Below, piece after piece: positions 1-6,062 of a DNA stretch of 11,012 bases. A model generated the notes under the pieces. It searched no databases, was not told where the DNA came from, and was given only the letters and a program-made list of their open reading frames with translations. The DNA is from Euryarchaeota archaeon UBA229 (lineage in GTDB: Archaea > Thermoplasmatota > Poseidoniia > Poseidoniales > Poseidoniaceae): contig DAUW01000029.1 in NCBI GenBank assembly GCA_002505355.1, positions 1 through 11,012 on the forward strand. Direction: 5' to 3'. Position numbers and translations under genes: made by a program. The first letter of the stretch is position 1. Every line of letters begins with the position of its first letter.

Positions 1-912
1 TCGGCTGGTAAGTCGAAAAACCGCGGTGCTGGAGCGGCAAAGGCAGCTAGTCGAGGCTCTTCTTGGAATAAATCAGATGTCAAAGACGAGCTTGGTTTAG
101 TTGAGGCGGCGAGAATCAAGGCAATTGGTGGCATGACTGCCGCTGCTCATGGTGTCGTCGACGATTCAGCCTTCGAGGTTCGGTTAATGGGCGGCTTAGC
201 CGTCTTGAAAGACGGTCGAGACCCGCTTTACACTATGCAAGCAGCGGCAAATACCGCTTCAGTTGTCGCACTAGGTTGGACATTGATTGCCTTGATGCTA
301 GCCTGGCGTGACCGAGAGCTGGATTGGTGGTGGATTCTCGCCGGAGCCGGTATTTCTGCAATAACCGGGTTAGTGATTGCGTTGGAAGGATTGTTATCTC
401 ATGATACTGAATTACTGAGGAAATTAACAAAATTCGCCCGCACTTTCCAATTATTCCTCGTCGCTTGGTTATGGATTCTGGTGTTGTGGTCAGAATTTGG
501 CGATCTGAATCTAAGAGGTGCTCAACCTGTACTAGAAATTGTCGTAGTTTGGGTTTCAGTCTTCGCAATTATCGAGTTTGTTAATCGCTTCAGGTTAGGT
601 AAAATACGCTGGAATGGTAGTAGTGCCTTGGACAAAATTGTCGGGTTTTCAACCGTTCTTACCGGGGCTCAGATTACCGAAATGAAATCTAACTCTTCAC
701 AGATAATGTCCGGACTGCGCCTTGGTTTGCACTGCTTTACCTTTGTCTGGCTAGCTTCCCTTTTGATGCTGTCTGAAGGAGTCTTACCAGACACTACCTC
801 ACTTGCGTCAAGTTGGGGTAGACCAACCCTATGGCTAGCCTCAATGTATGGTTTAATTGTAATTTCCGAGCTCTGGTTGAGAATGCGCGGTCGCATGCCG
901 AACGAATATTGA
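1..912 (+). CDS. Partial polytopic membrane protein of unknown function (C-terminal part)
   Basis: The reading frame is open from the first base of the window, so the true start lies to the left and the Met at 133 is probably internal. The visible part is 303 residues. Residues 1-45 are soluble, rich in Ala, Gly, Lys and Ser, and look like a flexible linker or cytoplasmic segment. Six hydrophobic helices follow at roughly 85-102, 109-132, 148-163, 177-194, 240-262 and 276-293. The second starts with a Trp triplet, and the protein ends in a short basic tail. No catalytic motif or family signature is recognised. It could be part of a sensor, a transporter subunit or a structural membrane protein, and nothing here decides among them. 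A 64-nt gap separates it from the next gene, which has its own promoter. Confidence 0.75.
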   Translation, partial: SAGKSKNRGAGAAKAASRGSSWNKSDVKDELGLVEAARIKAIGGMTAAAHGVVDDSAFEVRLMGGLAVLKDGRDPLYTMQAAANTASVVALGWTLIALMLAWRDRELDWWWILAGAGISAITGLVIALEGLLSHDTELLRKLTKFARTFQLFLVAWLWILVLWSEFGDLNLRGAQPVLEIVVVWVSVFAIIEFVNRFRLGKIRWNGSSALDKIVGFSTVLTGAQITEMKSNSSQIMSGLRLGLHCFTFVWLASLLMLSEGVLPDTTSLASSWGRPTLWLASMYGLIVISELWLRMRGRMPNEY

Positions 913-946
913 TTTCTGCGAATTTAGCCTATTTACTGGATATTTA

Positions 947-956
947 GTTATATACT
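947..956 (+). promoter_or_regulatory. TATA-like box for the 977 gene
   Basis: TATATA at 949-954 is centred about 25 nt upstream of the ATG at 977. This is the archaeal spacing from TATA box to transcription start, so the transcript is probably leaderless. No ribosome binding site precedes the ATG. Confidence 0.6.
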
Positions 957-976
957 TCATAAATATAGTTGAGCAT

Positions 977-1474
977 ATGCAACCGCAAGATGCGCAGATG
1001 ATGGGGCAAGTGGCACCCGCAGGAGCAATGGGCCAGCAAGTGATTATAGTACAGAACAAAAGTGGTGGACCGAAGGTTTTCGGAATCATCGCCATTGTCC
1101 TCGGTGGTATCGGAGTCATCCTGAACGGATTAAATTTCACCGCTGATTTAGGCGGCCTTGGTGGTGGGCTAGTTGCTCTTTACTACCTACTGACGTTGCT
1201 AGCTGTTGTGAGTAACGGCATGTTCGTTTATGCTGGTATTCTGTTATTCCAGTATCGAAAATCTGGAGTATGGTGGGGCTTTGGTGCAGTTGGAGTTGGT
1301 GTATTAAGCACCGTGATTATATCTTTGGTGATTGCCTCTGCTCTAAGTGAGCTTGACGAGGGTCTTGGCGAAGCAGTTGCAGGATTTGGCTTAATATCTG
1401 CTGGATTGCAGGCTGTGTGCTGTAGCGCTGTAGTCGCACTGCCACTCTTGATGAACGGCGCTGACCTTGATTGA
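977..1474 (+). CDS. Small four-helix membrane protein, unknown function
   Basis: 165 residues. The N-terminal 30 are rich in Gln, Met, Ala and Gly and probably cytoplasmic. Hydrophobic segments follow at about 33-51, 64-92 (long, perhaps with a kink), 98-120 and 134-158, with a short acidic loop at 124-132 (SELDEGLGE). Gly-rich patches occur at 42-46 and 59-64. There is no recognisable active site. The layout resembles small bacterial and archaeal membrane proteins of DUF4064/DUF4190 style, but I cannot assign the family. The ATG at 977 is chosen because a TATA-like box lies about 25 nt upstream, which fits a leaderless message. The gene stands alone, with its own promoter and a tRNA downstream. 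Confidence 0.75.
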   Translation: MQPQDAQMMGQVAPAGAMGQQVIIVQNKSGGPKVFGIIAIVLGGIGVILNGLNFTADLGGLGGGLVALYYLLTLLAVVSNGMFVYAGILLFQYRKSGVWWGFGAVGVGVLSTVIISLVIASALSELDEGLGEAVAGFGLISAGLQAVCCSAVVALPLLMNGADLD

Positions 1475-1499
1475 AGCTTTAGCGAAAGTAGTCGCATTG

Positions 1500-1513
1500 A
1501 CATCCTCGGATGT
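1500..1513. repeat. Short hairpin/palindrome upstream of tRNA-Leu
   Basis: ACATCC-TC-GGATGT is an inverted repeat with 6-nt arms, lying 26 nt after the stop of the membrane protein gene and directly upstream of the TATA-like box of the tRNA. It could be a weak terminator, a protein-binding site or chance. There is no T-tract after it. Confidence 0.3.
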
Positions 1514-1514
1514 G

Positions 1515-1523
1515 TTGATATAC
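1515..1523 (+). promoter_or_regulatory. TATA-like box for tRNA-Leu
   Basis: TTGATATAC is centred about 28 nt upstream of the mature 5' end of the tRNA (1548). This places the start a few nt before the tRNA, as is usual for archaeal tRNA genes with a short 5' leader. Confidence 0.45.
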
Positions 1524-1547
1524 GCGAGTGAGTCCGTTTAGGCTACT

Positions 1548-1634
1548 GCAGGAGTCGCCCAGCTTGGTCAAAGGCGCTGGGATGAGGTCCCAGTCCGTAA
1601 CGGTTCGCAGGTTCGAATCCTGCCTCCTGCACCA
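1548..1634 (+). tRNA. tRNA-Leu(GAG), class II with variable arm and encoded CCA
   Basis: All arms can be folded by eye. The acceptor stem is GCAGGAG (1548-1554) with CTCCTGC (1624-1630). The D stem is GCC (1557-1559) with GGC (1573-1575), and the D loop carries the GG pair. The anticodon stem is CTGGG (1577-1581) with CCCAG (1589-1593) around loop ATGAGGT, giving anticodon GAG at 1584-1586, which reads CUC/CUU leucine codons. The long variable arm has stem CCG (1595-1597) with CGG (1601-1603). The T stem is GCAGG (1607-1611) with CCTGC (1619-1623) around TTCGAAT. The discriminator is A (1631), followed by an encoded CCA (1632-1634). No intron is seen. The class II arm plus GAG makes leucine clear. 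Confidence 0.96.
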
Positions 1635-1718
1635 CTAATCGATACAAAATATTGCTCGCAAATTATTCGCTTTAGGATTTTTGAAAATTGCATGAGCGCC
1701 CGCACGTAAATCACTGCA

Positions 1719-1829
1719 ATGTTAGACATGCATTTGAGGAAGCTGGCCGCTTCGACTGGGTTTATTGATAGCATGATTGGTCATACAGACATGGTGACGG
1801 GACAGATAATTTCAGATCTGACATTTTGA
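1719..1829 (+). pseudogene. Possible relic of a tyrosine recombinase (integrase) C-terminus
   Basis: Directly 3' of tRNA-Leu, a 36-codon ATG-to-TGA stretch contains HLRKLAAST followed by IGHTDMVTGQII. This resembles the conserved end of tyrosine recombinases, where an LR(K/H)xxAS segment of box II precedes a (L/I)GHxxxxxTxxY segment. The catalytic Tyr position would be Ile (codon ATT), the box II His position would be Met, and the spacer between the boxes is about 8 residues shorter than usual. Upstream in the same frame a stop lies at 1707-1709. Such remnants are common beside tRNA genes used as attachment sites. The match is short and could be chance. The last 18 nt overlap the 3' end of nei on the opposite strand. 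Confidence 0.25.
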
Positions 1830-2630
1830 GCAATAGTCTAACCGGCGACCTGAAAGGCGGGTATGAACAATTAGCGAATCGCAAGTGTGACAGGCTAACC
1901 CATCCCTAGTGAACACGTAGTGCCTTGCTTGGTACCTCGATAAGCCGTTGTCCCGTAGGGTTTTGTACAATTCTTGCGGCACAGTTACGCCTTTCTCATG
2001 GTAGGCAAGGGCGGTTATTTCAATCGCTGATCGGGCTAATCTGTGGCGTTCATCCTCGGTTAGTGAACCGGTTTTGCGATATGGGCTGATTCCGGCAGAA
2101 AACAGAATTTCGCTGCGCAGATAATTACCTACACCTGCAAGAAAGCCTTGATCTAACAACAATCCGCTTAGTTGCCTTCTAGCAAACTTTTGGTTTGATA
2201 TCTGAGCGAGAACATCATCGTAACTGACCTCTAGATCTGCAACATCCGGGCCTAATTTTGCCAAATAAGGATGGCCGGGCAACTCCCATGGCTCAAGAAT
2301 CTCAATATCCGTTGCCGACCATAATCGGGCGATGTGTTTATCATTTCCAAACAGCACTCGGAGCGCCCTATTGGTTGGTTTTGGCTTGGTTGTGGCGCGA
2401 TTCACGGTCCATCGCCCGTATAATTGATTATGGCTATACATCACATAATCGCCTACTGAAATTAGTAAACCCTTAGAGCGTGCTTTGACATACTCGACTT
2501 CTTTATTGAGGAAGTAGTGTTCTAATCCTTCTACCGTTTTGTAGTGAAATTCTACCTGACTGACCGGTTTACCAACAAGTGCTTTGGCAATCCGATTGGC
2601 TGCCCGATGTATTTCAGGACCTTCAGGCAT
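1812..2630 (-). CDS. nei: Endonuclease VIII (Nei-type DNA glycosylase/AP lyase)
   Basis: This enzyme removes oxidised pyrimidines from DNA and cuts the backbone by beta/delta elimination, in base-excision repair. The 272 residues compare with about 263 in E. coli Nei, and the match runs end to end. MPEGPEI opens the protein, with Pro2 as the Schiff-base nucleophile and Glu3 as acid/base. Lys53 is in RSKGLL, where the catalytic Lys of Nei lies. YSHNQLYG (65-72) and LLLDQGFLAGVGNYLR are Nei rather than Fpg signatures. The C-terminus holds the zinc finger with C247, C250, C267 and C270, and Arg262 matches the DNA-binding Arg. The ATG at 2630 is fixed because Pro2 must follow the initiator Met. 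It diverges from the wHTH gene over a shared promoter region of 52 nt. Nei is mainly bacterial, so acquisition by transfer is likely. Confidence 0.95.
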   Translation of the reverse strand: MPEGPEIHRAANRIAKALVGKPVSQVEFHYKTVEGLEHYFLNKEVEYVKARSKGLLISVGDYVMYSHNQLYGRWTVNRATTKPKPTNRALRVLFGNDKHIARLWSATDIEILEPWELPGHPYLAKLGPDVADLEVSYDDVLAQISNQKFARRQLSGLLLDQGFLAGVGNYLRSEILFSAGISPYRKTGSLTEDERHRLARSAIEITALAYHEKGVTVPQELYKTLRDNGLSRYQARHYVFTRDGLACHTCDSLIVHTRLSGRRLDYCSKCQI

Positions 2631-2652
2631 GGAATTCTGTCACTCGGCTTGG

Positions 2653-2660
2653 GTTTAAAC
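2653..2660. promoter_or_regulatory. Palindromic TATA-like box shared by two divergent genes
   Basis: GTTTAAAC is its own reverse complement and is centred at 2656.5. That point is 26.5 nt from the A of the nei ATG (2630) and 26.5 nt from the A of the wHTH ATG (2683). It is the only TATA-like element at promoter distance for either gene, so one TBP site may serve both strands. Confidence 0.55.
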
Positions 2661-2682
2661 AGATGTTTGTTGACATTATCCT

Positions 2683-2928
2683 ATGCGGCGACGATGGAGT
2701 GAAGAACGGCGCAGCAACCAACAACAGGCTGAGTGGATTGTTAGTTGGTTGAGAAAGCATGGTCCTGCAACCATACGAGAAATTGTTGCAGCTCTAAAAA
2801 ATGCGCAAAGAGAAGTGAAGGCGCACATAATTCAGCGAGCGCTGATAAGGTCGCCATTTGTTGAAAAAATAGGAGAAAAAAGCATCAACGGAGAAATCCA
2901 TTCTATTTGGCAATTTTCTGCGGATTAG
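2683..2928 (+). CDS. Small winged-helix (wHTH) protein, putative regulator
   Basis: 81 residues. The first 15 are strongly basic and polar (MRRRWSEERRSNQQQ). Residues 16-40 read as helix-turn-helix: AEWIVSWLRKHGP, then ATIREIVAALK, with the GPATIREI pattern of archaeal and bacterial winged-helix repressors. Residues 45-57 would be the recognition helix, and 58-78 (FVEKIGEKSINGEIHSIWQF) form the beta-wing. A DNA-binding role is inferred from this fold pattern, and targets are unknown. Because it starts from the same TATA-like site as nei, it might regulate itself and nei. The ATG at 2683 has the leaderless spacing. The gene ends 22 nt before the convergent cyclophilin gene. Confidence 0.7.
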   Translation: MRRRWSEERRSNQQQAEWIVSWLRKHGPATIREIVAALKNAQREVKAHIIQRALIRSPFVEKIGEKSINGEIHSIWQFSAD

Positions 2929-2950
2929 TCGTGTCTAGAATTGATTTAGG

Positions 2951-3727
2951 TTACTCATCGGATACTATTGCGCTAACGATGGTTACTGGGACAACTGGTC
3001 GATCATTGCTTCCAGTCTCTACTTCTGAAATTGTTGTAACATGTTCACAACCAGAAATTACCTGTCCGAAAACTGTATGAACGCCATTTAGCCAAGTGTG
3101 CTCGCTAATGTCTTCTGGCATAATGAAGAATTGTGAACCACCAGTATTTGGTTGACTGGTTTTTGCCATCGAGACCATGCAAGGCAGGTGGCGCAGACCA
3201 TTGTCTGCTTCGTCTGGCAGGGTATAGCGTGTCTCGCTACTGCAATCTGCTGCGTTGGTCATTGCGTCACCGTCACAATAACCATACCACTGTGCAGCAT
3301 ACCCGCCTGTTCCATCATTGTTTTCAAAGTCCCCGCCTTGTATCATGAAGTCATCAATAATCCGGTGAAATGTCACATTGTCGTACATTCCGGCTTGAGC
3401 AAGACGTCGTAGATTATCTGCGTGGTATGGGGCTTGAAGATGATATAATTCAATTACGATTGTGTGGGACAGTGTTGCATTGCTTGCCGATTCTGCATGA
3501 ATTATTTGCATTGTTACCGTACTGGTTTCACCTTGATAGACTGGGATAACGGTTTCTTCAACAATGCAGAGCTCTGACGCAGTGTCCCAAATTGTTCCAC
3601 TACCACAGTATTCGCTGCCATCTAATGACTCATTATCTATACAGCCGGGCAGCCATACTGTAAGTACTAGTAGACTAATTAAGCAAACAGCCCTACTGTG
3701 CAGACTGGTGGGTCGTGTTCCGTTCAT
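2951..3727 (-). CDS. Secreted cyclophilin-type peptidyl-prolyl cis-trans isomerase, lipoprotein
   Basis: 258 residues. Residues 1-29 are a lipoprotein signal: basic N-region, hydrophobic core and lipobox LPGC with Cys29 as the anchored residue, so the enzyme acts outside the membrane. A short Cys-bounded module (C41-GSGTIWD-C54) precedes the catalytic domain, which spans about 70-256. Cyclophilin motifs are intact: FHRIIDDFMIQGGDF (120-134; Arg122 and Gln130 match Arg55 and Gln63 of human CypA), NTGGSQFFI (194-202), and TWLNGVHTVFG (211-221) with Trp212 and His217. An insert around 147-183 with Cys151, Cys162 and Cys183 is unlike CypA and suggests disulfides. It probably assists folding of exported proteins. 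The ATG at 3727 has a TTAAAA box about 26 nt upstream, so the message is probably leaderless. Confidence 0.93.
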   Translation of the reverse strand: MNGTRPTSLHSRAVCLISLLVLTVWLPGCIDNESLDGSEYCGSGTIWDTASELCIVEETVIPVYQGETSTVTMQIIHAESASNATLSHTIVIELYHLQAPYHADNLRRLAQAGMYDNVTFHRIIDDFMIQGGDFENNDGTGGYAAQWYGYCDGDAMTNAADCSSETRYTLPDEADNGLRHLPCMVSMAKTSQPNTGGSQFFIMPEDISEHTWLNGVHTVFGQVISGCEHVTTISEVETGSNDRPVVPVTIVSAIVSDE

Positions 3728-3749
3728 GGCTGGGCCATGGATTGGTTAC

Positions 3750-3755
3750 TTTTAA
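3750..3755 (-). promoter_or_regulatory. TATA-like box for the cyclophilin gene
   Basis: TTAAAA on the minus strand is centred about 25.5 nt upstream of the ATG at 3727, consistent with a leaderless archaeal promoter. Confidence 0.5.
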
Positions 3756-3780
3756 TCTGTAACAATTAGTTAGCAACGAA

Positions 3781-4473
3781 TTATTCCGCGGCTTCGGCGG
3801 AGCCTGGTGCCTCTAGATTGCCAGTTATCATCATAACTCCGATCACGATATGAACTAGCATTGTGACCGGGAATATCATGTCGAAATATGACGGATTATT
3901 GAGTATCGGTGCCATGCTAAAACCAAGACCTACAGGCATCAAAAGCGACCACATGTAGTCGGTTCCGGACGGCCTCTGCATCATAAATGCCGTCATACCG
4001 ACAAGTATCATACCCATGCCCCACATTACTGGCATCATGGCCCAACCAGAATTGGCTGCGTCCCAGGCGCCTCTAACAGATGTCATTTGGTCAGCTTCGT
4101 CATCCCATGCTTGATCATCGTCTGCATCGATTTCGAAGTCGATATTGTTGATGGAGTTTACATTACCGCCAAAGCCTGCCATGAATAAGGCTAGTGCAGC
4201 AATGATGCACATCCCTGCGACGGTAAGCATCTGCTGGTGCATCTCTCCAGCGCCCTTTTTCATTTTTTGGACTAATAGATAGAGTCCGCCGAACATAACA
4301 ACGATGCCGATTGTTGCAATCGCAAGCATCATCATCAACGGCATTCTATCTTCAGCAAACAATATGGCAATAGCGTCTGCTCCAACCTCAGAAGTCTGTG
4401 GCCAGCTAAAAAAAGCTACCATCAGTAATATTGGTCCACCGGCAAGCATGTAAGGTGTTAAATCTCTCCCCAT
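3781..4473 (-). CDS. Met-rich six-helix membrane protein, unknown function
   Basis: 230 residues from the ATG at 4473. A longer frame would begin at a GTG at 4488, but TTATA at 4497-4501 lies 26 nt upstream of 4473 and no TATA-like box fits 4488, so 4473 is preferred. Hydrophobic helices are at about 8-24, 44-68, 82-101, 144-165, 173-190 and 198-218. Between helices 3 and 4 is a very acidic loop (112-128, with Asp, Glu and Trp), likely outside the membrane. The protein is unusually rich in Met, especially in helices 2, 4 and 6, and ends in an Ala/Glu tail. No known catalytic or transport motif is recognised. It lies between the cyclophilin and glutamine synthetase genes on the same strand but has its own promoter. 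Confidence 0.8.
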   Translation of the reverse strand: MGRDLTPYMLAGGPILLMVAFFSWPQTSEVGADAIAILFAEDRMPLMMMLAIATIGIVVMFGGLYLLVQKMKKGAGEMHQQMLTVAGMCIIAALALFMAGFGGNVNSINNIDFEIDADDDQAWDDEADQMTSVRGAWDAANSGWAMMPVMWGMGMILVGMTAFMMQRPSGTDYMWSLLMPVGLGFSMAPILNNPSYFDMIFPVTMLVHIVIGVMMITGNLEAPGSAEAAE

Positions 4474-4496
4474 GAGGAAAAATCGCACTATTGACC

Positions 4497-4502
4497 TATA
4501 AC
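4497..4502 (-). promoter_or_regulatory. TATA-like box deciding the start of the six-helix membrane protein
   Basis: On the minus strand this reads GTTATA and is centred 26 nt upstream of the ATG at 4473. It is too close to serve the alternative GTG at 4488, so it argues for the shorter protein. Confidence 0.5.
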
Positions 4503-4545
4503 CGTTGCGTTGGGTAAGTTGTTAACAAGCCATGTTTCGTCGGTT

Positions 4546-4573
4546 TCCGGCTATTGCCGGATTTAATAAAAAA
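4546..4573 (-). terminator. Possible terminator of the glutamine synthetase gene
   Basis: Reading the minus strand just past the glutamine synthetase stop, a T-tract of six (4568-4573) is followed by a hairpin with arms TCCGGC (4556-4561) and GCCGGA (4546-4551) around a 4-nt loop. Archaeal termination relies mainly on T-tracts. The order here, T-tract then hairpin, is not the bacterial intrinsic type, so the call is tentative. Confidence 0.35.
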
Positions 4574-4579
4574 TCAGAA

Positions 4580-5593
4580 TCAGGCAGATTTACTAGTGGA
4601 GATTATCACTGCAGCAATCTTGTAGGGGTCGCCGTTCGATGCAGGTCGGCGATCTTCTAGTCTACCTTTCCACCCGTCTTCGATCGTCCCAATTGGAATC
4701 CTTATTGATGCCCCTCTGTCTGATACGCCATAAGAGAATTCATGTATTGATTGAGTTTCATGCTTTCCAGTTAATCTCATATGATTATCTGCTCCGTAAA
4801 CATCGATGTGTTCTTTGATGTTCTTGCCGAATGCTTCGCAAATCTTAGTGAATACGGCCTCATCACCCGATTCACGCATTGCAGTATTAGAGAAGTTGGC
4901 GTGCATTCCGCTACCATTCCAATCAGTGTCGCCTAATGGCTTTGGATGCCAATCAATGGTTAATCCGTACTTCTCTGCATTACGCTCAGCTAAATATCTA
5001 GAAACCCAGATTTGGTCGCCAGCATCTTTTGCGCCTTTAGCAAATATTTGGTATTCCCATTGTCCAGCAGCGACTTCTGCATTAATCCCTTCAACATTCA
5101 ACCCTGCTTCTAGGCACTGATTAAGGTGGTCTTCGATAATCTCTCGACCGAACGCGTTGGCGCCACCAACAGAGCAGTAGAATTGTCCTTGTGGTGTCTG
5201 GTCTCTAGGGAATCCTAGGGGCAATTTAGTCTCTGGGTCCCACAGGAAGTATTCCTGCTCAAAGCCAAACCAGAAATCGTCGTCGTCATCGTCAATTGTT
5301 GCTCTTCCGTTGGATTCGTGAGGGGTTCCGTCTGCGTTCAATACCTCACACATAACCAAATATCCATTGATTCGATCTGGGTCTGGGTAAATCGCTACGG
5401 GCTTTAACAAACAATCTGAGTCGCCACCATCTGCTTGGAGGGTAGAAGAACCGTCAAAGGACCACATTGGGCACTCGTCTATCGATCCCCCAAAGCCACT
5501 ACGAATCATGGTTTTGCTACGCATGCTTTGGGTCGGTTTGTATCCATCTAGCCATATATACTCTAACTTCGCTTTATCTGTCATAGTTATCAT
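4580..5593 (-). CDS. glnA: Glutamine synthetase, type II (GSII)
   Basis: It makes glutamine from glutamate, ammonia and ATP, the main ammonium assimilation step, in the cytoplasm. At 337 residues it has GSII length, not the roughly 450-470 of the GSI usual in archaea. Motifs in order (337-residue numbering): LEYIWLDG near the N-terminus, WSFDGSST (44-51), an Asp-rich stretch (101-106), GFEQEYF (110-116; metal-binding Glu residues), GINAEVAAGQWEYQ (169-182), NGSGMHANFSNT (226-237), RLTGKHET (273-280), RGASIRIP (293-300) and LEDRRPASNGDPY (312-324). The sequence, including the Asp run before WFGFEQEY, resembles the GSII I recall from Bacteroidota. The frame extends to an ATG at 5611, but TTTATATAA lies 25 nt upstream of the ATG at 5593, so 5593 is chosen. 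An ATG at 5584 is also possible. It diverges from an HTH/CBS regulator operon. Confidence 0.95.
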   Translation of the reverse strand: MITMTDKAKLEYIWLDGYKPTQSMRSKTMIRSGFGGSIDECPMWSFDGSSTLQADGGDSDCLLKPVAIYPDPDRINGYLVMCEVLNADGTPHESNGRATIDDDDDDFWFGFEQEYFLWDPETKLPLGFPRDQTPQGQFYCSVGGANAFGREIIEDHLNQCLEAGLNVEGINAEVAAGQWEYQIFAKGAKDAGDQIWVSRYLAERNAEKYGLTIDWHPKPLGDTDWNGSGMHANFSNTAMRESGDEAVFTKICEAFGKNIKEHIDVYGADNHMRLTGKHETQSIHEFSYGVSDRGASIRIPIGTIEDGWKGRLEDRRPASNGDPYKIAAVIISTSKSA

Positions 5594-5613
5594 TCGCGTG
5601 GAAAAAAGCATAG

Positions 5614-5622
5614 TTTATATAA
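5614..5622 (-). promoter_or_regulatory. Strong TATA-like box of glutamine synthetase
   Basis: The sequence reads TTATATAAA on the minus strand and is centred at 5618, 25 nt before the ATG at 5593. It overlaps the region upstream of the longer-frame ATG at 5611, which could therefore not be on the mRNA. It is one of the best TATA matches in the window. Confidence 0.65.
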
Positions 5623-5661
5623 CATCCGTTCAAATTTTTTACAATAACCTGAGTAAATGAT

Positions 5662-5697
5662 TATGTAAATGGCATAAATATTGCTCAAACTTACATA
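5662..5697. repeat. Inverted repeat upstream of glutamine synthetase
   Basis: TATGTAA (5662-5668) and TTACATA (5691-5697) are perfect 7-nt inverted arms with a 22-nt spacer. They are 40-80 nt upstream of the glutamine synthetase TATA box. The arms could be operator half-sites, but in AT-rich DNA chance is also possible. Confidence 0.3.
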
Positions 5698-5731
5698 CAC
5701 AGGGTAATTTTTGCGAGTTGACTAAGCAAAT

Positions 5732-5746
5732 GCGCGCGAAACGCGC
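5732..5746. repeat. GC-rich hairpin in the glutamine synthetase/regulator intergenic region
   Basis: GCGCG (5732-5736) pairs with CGCGC (5742-5746) around CGAAA. A register shifted by two, with an AAA loop, is equally good. It is a GC island within an otherwise AT-rich 253-nt promoter region that holds no gene. It may be a regulator site, perhaps for the HTH/CBS protein encoded next door, which is inference. Confidence 0.35.
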
Positions 5747-5815
5747 TTGTATTGAGCATTCGAATAAATCAAGATTTTACTAGCTGAAAAACGGATTTTT
5801 CCAGCGCCGGGGTAA

Positions 5816-5822
5816 TTTATAT
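5816..5822 (+). promoter_or_regulatory. TATA-like box of the 71-aa protein/regulator operon
   Basis: TTTATAT is centred about 28 nt upstream of the ATG at 5847 and points away from the glutamine synthetase promoter. It probably drives both genes of the operon as a leaderless transcript. Confidence 0.55.
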
Positions 5823-5846
5823 CGGGGCTCTACGGTTGGTAATGCT

Positions 5847-6062
5847 ATGGATGATGACGTAATGAGTATTGACAACACCCCACAAATGAGGCAGTTTGCC
5901 CAATTGTGGATGATGAGTGGCGGCATGGTCTTAGCGACGGTTAAGAGCATCTTAATTGATGGTCGGCCAATTGAAATGCCTGAAATCCCCGGGCGTGATT
6001 TCAAATCGGAAATCATTGAACTGAGTCACTCTTTCAATGAGATTGTTTCGAGGCTGAAATGA
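5847..6062 (+). CDS. Small 71-aa protein of unknown function, first gene of regulator operon
   Basis: The start has a TATA-like box at leaderless distance, and the end overlaps the next ATG by 4 nt (ATGA), so the two proteins are probably made together. The N-terminus is acidic (MDDDVMSIDN) and residues 12-34 form a likely amphipathic or hydrophobic helix rich in Met. A short strand-like segment, SILIDGRPIEM, spans 34-44, and a final charged helix runs 52-70. There is no transmembrane segment and no known motif. From position alone it may be a partner or cofactor of the HTH/CBS regulator. Confidence 0.7.
   Translation: MDDDVMSIDNTPQMRQFAQLWMMSGGMVLATVKSILIDGRPIEMPEIPGRDFKSEIIELSHSFNEIVSRLK

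Noticed and set aside
1568..1774. Minus-strand 68-codon frame containing GGRIRTCEPLRTG
   Set aside because: This wording is the well-known false protein read antisense through class II tRNA-Leu/Ser genes. It lies over the tRNA-Leu at 1548-1634.
4471..4488. GTG at 4488 as start of the six-helix membrane protein
   Set aside because: There is no TATA-like box at the right distance, whereas the ATG at 4473 has one 26 nt upstream.
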